From assembly GCA_010279815.1 (NCBI GenBank), contig QEOQ01000658.1, positions 356,124-420,123 on the forward strand: DNA of 64,000 bases. Direction: 5' to 3'. The position numbers were made by a program, and so were the translations under genes. Shown piece after piece: positions 56,619-64,000 of the stretch (positions are counted from its first letter, which is position 1; the number at the start of each line of letters is the position of its first letter). Below the pieces are notes generated by a model. That model was not told the DNA's origin, did no database searches, and was given only the letters and a program-made list of their open reading frames with translations. Origin of the DNA: Brachionus plicatilis (taxonomy: Eukaryota > Rotifera > Eurotatoria > Ploima > Brachionidae).

Positions 56619-57819
56619 TATTCAAAATATAATATTTAAAATTGAGAGATAATTCTTTTTCCCACAAAAATAATAAAAACAACCACAAATTATATAATGT
56701 AATAACAATAAAACAAAAATAATATTTGTCTAATTATTTTATTAAACTGTCACTAAAGAAGAAAAATAATAACAAAAATAAAAACAATGTAACTATTTTA
56801 TTTGAATTTTTTTAATTGAATCGTAACTTAATTATTAAAAAAAAATAAAAAACAGAATGCCGACTAATTTTAGTTTAGCTTTTTAGTCCAACCTTTTGGA
56901 GAGTAAAAACCTCGTTTTTTTAAATTTTTCTGTTACATTTCTCGCATTTTCTCTCATTTTCGGTAGTTTCTTGTGAACTACCAGGCATTGTCTGACCACA
57001 ATTCAATCGTTTACTTGTTGTCTCTTGTTCAAGTTTCAACGCTTATTAAAAATAATAATCTCTAAAACTCACTTTTTTCTTATTTAATTGATTTTGTTTG
57101 ATATTATATAAATTTGTAAACAATTAACAATAAAGTGCAATTATATTAATTTAAGTTGGCAAAATAATTAATTTGTAATCATTTTTTATTTCAGTTAAAT
57201 AAATATTAAAATTGTGATAGGTATAGTATTTTGTATATTATAATTAGAGAAAATTTTATTAAAATTTAATAATATAATAGGATAATTTAATTATCGTCCT
57301 TTAAAATTTAAAGGTGAAAAAAATTCAATTTTTGTTATTTTTAACTAAAATTGGATCATAACAGCTCCGCTAAGGTCATTTAAATTAATAAATAACCAAT
57401 CAATCATGAATAAGCTAAAAAAGAACATGATTATTAAATATTAACAAATTTTTACGGTATAATAATCTTTTATCTAGGGCTACTATAAAAGTGCAAAAGT
57501 TATCTCTCTTGTTTCAAAAAATAAAGTTTTGAAAATGTTTTTTTTAAACAATAAAAAATCTGAAAAACAAGCTTATTTGAAAAATGATCTATTAAACTGA
57601 GCTTAAATTCATTATATTTAATTCTGATTAATTTCAGTAGGATTTTGATTGAAGTGAATAATTTTCAAATAAAAAATCTCATTCTTTTCTTCGCAAAAAT
57701 TAAAAATTTTAAGAATGAACTTAAATATAAATACCTTTTCGAATTGTTTTAATACTAATACTGAAACCATGAATGATCTTAAAGCAATCGTACCTTGTTC
57801 TTGAGCTAATACATAATAT
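56619..57819. other. AT-rich intergenic DNA
   Basis: Nothing supported. Confidence 0.5.
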
Positions 57820-57829
57820 TTATGTGAAC

Positions 57830-57991
57830 ATGAAGTTAATATTCACAAATCCTTAATAGGATCAATCTTGGATAATTCTTTTTCTTGTTTAAATTCATTC
57901 TCAGAAACTAACATCAAAAAAATACAAATTATTCAAAATTCAGCAGTTTATTTTGAAGCCGAAATACAATACCCCTTCCAATATTATTAAC
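57830..57991 (+). pseudogene. LINE C-terminal fragment (truncated copy of 62048-62468)
   Basis: Nearly the same sequence as 62048-62205, coding SLIGSILD, FSCLNSFSET and IQIIQNSAV-like text. It is cut off at about 57992, where a hAT MITE end begins. Confidence 0.75.
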
Positions 57992-58415
57992 CAAGAGTTG
58001 TTTAAAAGTCCAAAAATAAATTCCAAGTCCGGACTGTAAAATTTTTTTCTTTTTAAAAAAAGTTTGGACTTGGACTTTTTTCTAGAATAAAATCTAATAA
58101 AATAAAATTCTACATGAACTTCGAGTCATGATTAACACAATTTATTATTTTAAAATAAAGTTCACGAAATTCAAAACTTTAGTGCTATCTGAATTCCACA
58201 TTTTTGACTCTAAATTCGTAATATACGCCCTCGAAAACCCCATAAAAAATTTTTTTTGGGGGGTGCTAAAAATAAATTTTTTTCACCCAGGGTTCCAGAA
58301 TATATTCATATTCATCTTGAAAAAAAATTAAAAAGTTTTTGGACTTTTGAAAAAAAAATTATAAAATGTTCGGACTTGGACTTGACTTGAGACTTGTGAC
58401 TTTTAAGCAACTCTG
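57992..58415. mobile_element. hAT-family MITE containing a fragment of the palindromic element
   Basis: Left end CAAGAGTTGTTTAAAAGTCC, right end GACTTTTAAGCAACTCTG. Between the two MITE halves, 58155-58310 matches one arm of the 44780-46047 palindrome from TAAAGTTCACGAAATTC to CACCCAGGGTTCCAGAA. The order of insertion suggests that the palindrome-type element landed in the MITE and then lost most of its length. Confidence 0.65.
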
Positions 58416-59063
58416 AATTCGAGTCAGGTCATTTGACTTGACTTGAATTTTTTTTTCCTGAAATCAAGTCATTTCCATAACTTTGACTTAAGAGTGGCCG
58501 CAATAATAACTACCTGCAACGGCAAAAAATTAATGTGGCTGCGATTTCTTAATTTCTACTAATTTTTATATATAATATATAATATATATATTATATACAT
58601 ATATTATATATTTTTCCAACATTTCTCCCCTAGGCCAAGATTTATTCAATATTCATTAAAAAATTAATTTTTGACAGATTCTAATTTATGCTTTATTAGC
58701 CTTTACAACTGGGTGAAGTTACCTGCTTGATAAATTTTTTTTATTTTTTGGTTATTTCATTTGATCAACTTTTAATAAAAAACAAACTATAAAATCTTTT
58801 AAATCATTTCATGTCATAACTTGTGATGCACTCTTTTAAAAGATAATCAATGTTCATATGTTTTGACCAACAATCATTAATCAGAATTGTTTAAAAAAAT
58901 TATCTATTAACTTCAAATTAAATAATTAAGTATCTTATGAAAGTTCAAAAAACTATTTTTAAATATACTTAAAAATAGTTTTTAAGTATAAAATAGTTAA
59001 TAAGTATATATACTTATTATATATTTAATTATAAGTCATAAATTTGATTGCAAAAGCTTTGTA
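58416..59063. other. Intergenic DNA with AT dinucleotide repeat
   Basis: AAGTC/GACTT words occur at 58425-58490. An alternating TATATAATATATA tract lies at 58567-58612. No gene. Confidence 0.5.
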
Positions 59064-59431
59064 GGTTTTGTGAATTTCAAATACAAATTGAACAAAAATT
59101 CTTCATTTTTTGCTAAATTAAAATTAGAGTTGATAAAAAATATTAGAAAAAATACTGCAACATAGTACAAAATACTTTGTTGTACCTTCTTTTCCTTAAA
59201 TAATTTTCCTCATCTATAAAAGACAAAAAAAAATAGTCAATTTAAATAGATTATTTATTTGATTTACTATAAAAAAATAAAATAAAATTCTTTTTGTTAT
59301 CTAAAAAAGGAGCAACAAAGTATGTTGCACTATGTTGCAGTAATTTTTTTAATATTTCTTATTAACTTTAATTTTAATTTAGCAAAAAATGAAGAATTTT
59401 TGTTCAATTTGTATTTGAAATTCACAACACC
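59064..59431. mobile_element. Foldback MITE, GGTTTTGTGAATTTC ends
   Basis: Ends GGTTTTGTGAATTTCAAATA and, reversed, GGTGTTGTGAATTTCAAATA. The arms pair along most of the 368 bp, including ACTGCAACATAGT near 59152 against ACTATGTTGCAGT near 59330. No frame. The older relative is at 9303-9930. The target duplication is unclear. Confidence 0.78.
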
Positions 59432-59588
59432 AATTTTGTCAATATTCAAAAATCCAAAAATTTTATTAATTTAGAAAGATTTATTTTAACTCGCGAAAAA
59501 ATTAAGAAAAAAAAATTGAAAAAATTATTAAATTCAATGAATTTTCTTGATAAAATAAAAATCTATACATGTTTGAAGTAATTTTTTG

Positions 59589-60191
59589 TTAACAATAACC
59601 ACAATTTGCAGCTTGATCAGACGGAGTTTTGTTTCCAACATTTAAACCATTTGATCTATTCTCCCATAGGCCTGGAGTCTGAAGAATTTTCTCGACCAAT
59701 TCATCGAAAGCAATTTCAACACCTTCTTTAGTCTTTGCGCTTGCTTCTATAAAGAGCATCGAATGCTTTCTGGCGAATTTTAGGCCTTCTTCTTTGGTGA
59801 CTTCCCGATTCGATTTGTCTATCTTGTTGCCAATCAACATTTTTACTATGTCTGGCTTGTTGGCAAAAGTTTCAAGCTCATTCAACCAATTGTCTAGTTT
59901 AGTGAACGTCTCCCGACATGATACATCATAAACGAGAATAGCACCTTGGGCTCCACGGTAATAGCTTGGTGTAAGTGTTCTGAACCGTTCTTGGCCTGCT
60001 GTATCCCAAATGGCTAATTTTGTTTTGTTGCCTTCTATGGTCAGAGTCTTCACTTTGAAATCAACTCCTATGGTTGCTGAAAGCTGTGGATCAAACAAAT
60101 CATCAGTGAATCTGAGCAAGATGGAAGATTTTCCCACTCCACTTTCTCCAATTATTAATATTTTCAATGTAGTTAATATATCATCATCCAT
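59589..60191 (-). CDS. RAB18: Rab18 small GTPase
   Basis: An intronless frame of 200 residues. G1 GESGVGKS is at 15-22, switch I region LSATIGVDFKVK at about 37-48, G3 WDTAGQE at 62-68, G4 NKID at 122-125 and G5 SAK at 151-153. Runs such as MDDDILTTLKILIIGESGVG, LDNWLNELET and GLKFARKHSMLFIEASAKT are specific to Rab18. The protein ends CGYC, supplying a prenylation cysteine. Rab18 controls lipid-droplet and ER-Golgi membrane dynamics. The complete catalytic set, the normal length and the lack of any disruption argue for a working gene. Absence of introns may be native or due to retroposition; no poly-A tract or target duplication is apparent. Confidence 0.97.
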   Translation of the reverse strand: MDDDILTTLKILIIGESGVGKSSILLRFTDDLFDPQLSATIGVDFKVKTLTIEGNKTKLAIWDTAGQERFRTLTPSYYRGAQGAILVYDVSCRETFTKLDNWLNELETFANKPDIVKMLIGNKIDKSNREVTKEEGLKFARKHSMLFIEASAKTKEGVEIAFDELVEKILQTPGLWENRSNGLNVGNKTPSDQAANCGYC

Positions 60192-60229
60192 TATTAAAAA
60201 AAATAGAATATAAAATTTATCTCTTTTAA

Positions 60230-60888
60230 AATCAACTTGAATAGAAAGCGATTTAATTGTGAAATATAATTTGCGAATATTTTTTTTTTATTATAAAATC
60301 GAAATAATTTATGAGAAATTAAAAAATTTAATGCTATTCTTTGAAATTTTAATTTCCAATTCTTTTTTTGGCCAATCTTAACAAATGTTTAAATTTTCAA
60401 AATCGATTATTTATTAAAATTGATGTACCAGTTTTTAGATTTAAACAAATTTCAAAGGTTTATACTCAATAAAATTTTTTATAGAAAAAAAACTCATTTT
60501 TAGTAATATTAAAACAGTCAGAATTAAAGTTAAATCTAGATAATTGTTCCAAAATTTTAAGTCAAATGTTTTTTTTTTGAAATGAAAATTTTTGCACAAA
60601 TTCTATAGATTTAGAAGCTTTTTTAAAAATGAAATAAATCAGGTTCAAAATTGTTTAAATCAGAATAATTTTTAGCTTTTTTTTATATTTTCAAAAATAT
60701 TTTTTTAATAAAATTCAACTGAGTTAAGAAAAAAGCACGGTACAAATTTAGAGCCTAAATTTAATAAAAACAAAATATTATATGGTCAGGAAAATTATGT
60801 TTATTTAATCAGTAAATATACTTCAGTAAATTAATTAAAAAGAAATAGCAAAAATATTTATTTATTCAGTAAATTTATTGAATTTTAG
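60230..60888. other. AT-rich intergenic DNA
   Basis: Nothing supported. Confidence 0.5.
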
Positions 60889-61575
60889 TTAACTGACAAT
60901 AAAATTACTGTTTGATGTCACGATTTCTTCAGCATCAACCTCAGTATTATAGCTACGATAATCACTTATGCGCTGCTCAGATGATGTCGTAACTGAGATA
61001 GGATTCTAAAATGCAAATAAATAAGTAAACTGAGACTTTGATGCATATATCAAAATCTGACTTTCTTACTCTTTTATATGCATCTTCAGTGCAAGAAATG
61101 AAAACTTTGACAACTATTTCACTGTTTTATTATTACCGATTTTATTAATTAATTTGCTGAATTAATTGTAATTATTATTTGTTAAAAATAATTTTGCTGA
61201 AAATAATTTTCTGAATAAAATTAACTTATGGGATAATCATTTTTACTGAATAAAATATTATGTTTACTGATAATTTCTATTATTTTTACTGAAGCGATAA
61301 TCATATGCCTTTAATATATTAGTAATATTCATAAAAAATCATCGTTTTTGGTTACAATTTTATTATCAATATTTATTGGTCCTATTTGGAAAACTCTTTC
61401 TCTAATTTTTTAAATTGGAAAATTTTATTCAATATTGAGTGCTAATTTAAATCTTTTTTGTCCTGAAATAAAATATGTTTTTTGACCACCGTTATTGTAT
61501 AAATTTGTGAAATTACTTTTGAATATTATAAAGTCTTTCAGTCTTGGATCCCATGATTGTTTTAAAATATGGAAA
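60889..61575 (-). pseudogene. Decayed or partial multi-exon gene, unidentified
   Basis: On the minus strand two exons join cleanly: 61121-61070 (EIVVKVFISCTEDAYKR) and 61005-60889 (NPISVTTSSEQRISDYRSYN... to a stop), with GT-AG borders and phase 0. Upstream, an open block at about 61572-61430 reads LKQSWDPRLKDFIIFKSNFT and continues to a stop, followed by RVFQIGPINIDNKIVTKNDD in another frame. The WDPRLKD run faintly recalls the extracellular part of Cys-loop channels, but no other landmark supports it. The 5' part seems broken. A real but truncated gene, or a missed exon structure, are both possible. Confidence 0.35.
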
Positions 61576-62047
61576 ATGGATAATTATCCAAAGTAAACAA
61601 TGATTTACATTATTTATTATGCATTTATTTATTTAAATGAGTTGGGTATCATAAACATTAAATTGGAGAGTAAAATAAAATAAAATCGTAGAAAAAATTC
61701 TAAATAATAGATTTAATTGATGAAAATAAAAGTATTAAGGTGAATTTTAATTTGAAAAAAAAAATAAAACTGAAATAAAATAAAACTCAACTGAGCTCGA
61801 TCAATTTTTTATTTATTTCGAAAATTAGTATGGGAACATCCCGAACGGCATGATAACTTCTGTTCAGTCCCCTTGTTAAATTTCAATTGTCAATATTTTA
61901 CAAAATTACGTATAAAGATAAAAAAAGGAAAAGGGAAGAAAAGAAAAAAATTAAAAATTTGTTCGAATGGTGTGATATTATATCTTAATATCATATCTTA
62001 ATAAAATATCTCTCAAATAGAAAATGGACTCTAAAACTCAAATACAC
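61576..62047. other. Intergenic DNA with a retroposon tail
   Basis: At 61805-61870 an (ATTT)-rich start followed by GGGAACATCCCG looks like a retroposon 3' end in minus orientation. Otherwise nothing. Confidence 0.4.
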
Positions 62048-62468
62048 TAGGTAATCTTTACAAATCCTTAATAGGATCAATCTTGGATTATTCTTTTTCT
62101 TGTTTAAATTCATTCTCAGAAACTTATATCAAAAAATACAAATTATTCAAAATTCAGCAGTTCGATTTATTTTGAAGCCGAAATACGATACCCCTTCTAA
62201 TATTAAAAATCAAGAGACCTTCAATAAACTAAATCTACTAACAGTTTCAAATCGAATTTTCGAGTTGAGTGAGAGATATGTCTGGGCAAAATTGAGTCAT
62301 TCTTTTCCACTGGTCATCAACCTCGTGGAAGAATATAGAAAAGGTTTCAAATCAAGATATATCGAATATCCAAATCCATTGTGTAATTTTTACCTAGTAA
62401 TTTCTTCTTTTTTTCCTGAAATTTTTTATTCTGAAGTCACTAGACTGGGCTTAAAAATTTTTTACTGA
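62048..62468 (+). pseudogene. LINE reverse-transcriptase C-terminal fragment
   Basis: The + strand reads LYKSLIGSILDYSFSCLNSF and SETYIKK, then after one frame change IQIIQNSAVRFILKPKYDTP, NKLNLLTVSNRIFELSERYV and a stop at 62466. The order (SLI-S-LDY, IQ-IQN-A-R-I, L-L-V--R) is the standard end of non-LTR reverse transcriptases. A shorter copy lies at 57830-57991. Confidence 0.82.
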
Positions 62469-62901
62469 CTTGAATTTGAAAAAACTTTAAAATGACTTTT
62501 TTTTCTGACTTTTACTCAAGTCTGGCGTATACCTGGGTTAGGGAATTTGATTCAGCAAAAATAACGATCGTAATTTCTTAAAAATTTTTAGTTTTTATAA
62601 ATACTTGCTCTGATAAAGTGAAACGAGAATTTTAAAAGTTAAACACTAGAAAAATTATAAATATTGAATAATTGACAATTTTAATAATTGAATAGTTGAA
62701 AAATTATAAGAATCTTAGATGGTTCATTTTTCTAAAGATTTCTCAATATTCCTGTAGCTTTTACGTTATTACCCTCGGGACAGTCTACCCGATCTTCCAG
62801 TTAGACGTATTGGAGCATGTTCTTTTGCTCCTTCTTAACTTAAACACTCATGGTTAACTTTACAGGGATAAAGTGACAAAGATGTCGCTATATAACAATT
62901 C
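62469..62901. other. Intergenic DNA with an unidentified complex segment
   Basis: The stretch 62755-62880 is clearly less AT-biased and holds a hairpin (GGAGCATGTTCTTTTGCTCC). It has no long frame. It may be the end of another retroposon. Confidence 0.35.
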
Positions 62902-63429
62902 CAGACTTGTACAAAAGTCACGAAAAAAAGTCTCAAAAAGTCATTAAAAAGTCAAAGTCTTGTCTTTGACTTGTTGGAAAAAAATTTAAAAAGTACAAGT
63001 CTTGACTTTGACTTTGACCGATTTATGTATTTTGGTTTTAAAATATTTATCAATTCCAGCATCATCAGGTCCAATTGAGCGAACATTTTCATATGCTGGC
63101 TATATAAACAGACCACATAGATCAAGAATGACAGTAAAAAATTTAGAAAATACAACACTTTTGTGGTGTAATTTTGATCTTTTAAAGATTCAAATTAAAA
63201 CTAAATATTTTTTAAATAAAAGTTATCTTTAAGTTAAATAAAAAATTCCTAAAATTCTTAATTACTTTATTTTAATAAAATATATGAAATGAAAATATTT
63301 TTTTTTTAATAATATTTCTTAATCAATAATTAGTATCTTTAAATAAATTTATAAAAGCTTTAAAGTTACAAAGTCAAGACTTGTACTTTTTAAATTTTTT
63401 CCAAGACTTGTGACTTTTAAACGACACTG
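62902..63429. mobile_element. hAT element, internally deleted, exact 8-bp TSD
   Basis: Left end CAGACTTGTACAAAAGTCA, right end TGACTTTTAAACGACACTG (reverse complement CAGTGTCGTTTAAAAGTCA). The flanks are an exact 8-bp duplication, AACAATTC, at 62894-62901 and 63430-63437. The terminal repeats match the MITE family at 9371, 26007, 28984 and 56350. Unlike those, this copy keeps the transposase C-terminus, joined almost directly to the left terminal region, so it is a deletion derivative and the apparent source type of the MITEs. Confidence 0.9.
63002..63232 (+). pseudogene. hAT transposase C-terminal dimerisation domain
   Basis: A 76-codon frame. It reads LVLKYLSIPASSGPIERTFS, YAGYINRPHRSRMTVKNLEN and TTLLWCNFDLLK, the C-terminal hAT dimerisation region (A-x-x-YLSIPATS-x-xSERxFS-x-AG...R-x-R-L-x-x-x-x-x-x-x-LxxLxxN). 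The catalytic Glu of the hAT core lies close to this region but the DDE core is deleted. There is no proper start codon; the frame opens inside AAGTC-type terminal sequence. Confidence 0.85.
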
Positions 63430-63437
63430 AACAATTC

Positions 63438-64000
63438 CTAGTGGGAATTTTAATATTTATAATAAGGTCTTTTAATTTAAAAGATAAGAATATTTCTGAA
63501 TTTATAAACGTTTGTTAAAATAATTCTAACATAAATACTAATTAACTAGTATTTCAGGACATATACCCTGAAAACTTAATGGAAATTGACGGTGGTGTAT
63601 TCAATCATAAAAAAATTCCATTAAATCATCAAAATCATTATAAAAAACAAAGTTGATGGAGTCCACACTTTTTAAAAAATTGATTTTGGTGATTTTAAGA
63701 TTTAAATGCTCCGTCTATATTCAAGAGAAACTCTTCTTCTTTGTTCGAGATGATGCACTTGCTGTATAAATTTCATTTAAATTAAAAAAAATTAAATACA
63801 ATTTAAAATTTAAGAAAATTTTAAATTAAGTGCAACGCTAAAAATAAGGTACTTTAAACACTGCTTTTTTAATTAAAACTCTTTTATTAACGCAGGCTTT
63901 TAGAAAAGGGCGGATTAAAACCGCAAGCATTTTTTAATTAAAAAATTTAAAATGGCTAGGTCGATGTCAGTCCATGCACACCATATATGGAAATTAGGGT
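63438..64000. other. Intergenic DNA to window end
   Basis: No gene recognised. The last 120 bases are less AT-biased (AAAGGGCGGATTAAAACCGC, then GTCAGTCCATGCACACC) and may begin a feature that continues beyond the window. Confidence 0.4.

Noticed and set aside
1..64000. CRISPR array, bacterial operons or rRNA genes
   Set aside because: No evenly spaced repeats, no polycistronic layout, and spliced animal genes throughout; none supported.

Overview
The window is a stretch of nuclear DNA from a small invertebrate animal. It is extremely AT-rich, with long A and T runs. Genes are sparse, introns are short (roughly 45-330 nt, mostly under 80) and obey GT-AG, and there is no operon layout, ribosome binding site or CRISPR. 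Animal-type genes (ninjurin, CIBAR/FAM92, Rab18, mitochondrial ribosomal protein L13, UMP-CMP kinase, a Ly6-type protein, a CBM14 chitin-binding protein, a bHLH factor, and a seven-helix receptor with a leucine-rich ectodomain) place it in Metazoa. A rotifer such as Brachionus would fit the base composition and gene types, but that is inference.

Genes, left to right: a CBM14 multi-domain protein (2871-4115, -); a ninjurin-type protein (11667-12499, -) with a stray copy of its first exon nearby; an unidentified small coiled-coil protein (13542-14605, +) tail-to-tail with a CIBAR1-like BAR protein (14811-16069, -); a Ly6-type GPI-anchored protein (24162-24579, -); UMP-CMP kinase (26840-27487, -) head-to-head with MRPL13 (27887-28625, +), with 399 bp between start codons; an LRR-GPCR split by one frameshift (31998-34183, -); an intronless bHLH factor (52217-53005, +); intronless Rab18 (59589-60191, -); and a decayed multi-exon gene (60889-61575, -). 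Exon structures for most spliced genes were worked out by hand from reading-frame continuity and splice sites.

Much of the rest is mobile DNA. Elements with readable ends and target duplications are: a hAT element (5178-6545, 8-bp TSD); a second hAT family, mostly MITEs, in which one copy still carries the transposase C-terminus (62902-63429, exact 8-bp TSD); a piggyBac remnant (19163-19774, TTAA); a Tc1/mariner element with about 400-bp inverted repeats (36212-37575, TA); further TA-flanked foldback elements, including a near-perfect 2 x 621-bp palindrome (44780-46047); and a retroposon with a 14-bp TSD (44423-44631). Coding relics also exist of Ty3/gypsy retrotransposons (38040-39120 and 42850-43470), an EnSpm/CACTA-like transposase (39985-41150), and several LINE C-termini. 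Nested insertions occur at about 9.3-9.9, 16.5-17.1, 43.75-44.3 and 57.8-58.4 kb.

The genes do not form one pathway; they are ordinary housekeeping or cell-surface genes separated by transposon debris. I see no clearly new cellular system. The most unusual content is the transposon biology, especially the hAT family that links its MITEs to a coding copy, and the long-palindrome TA elements.
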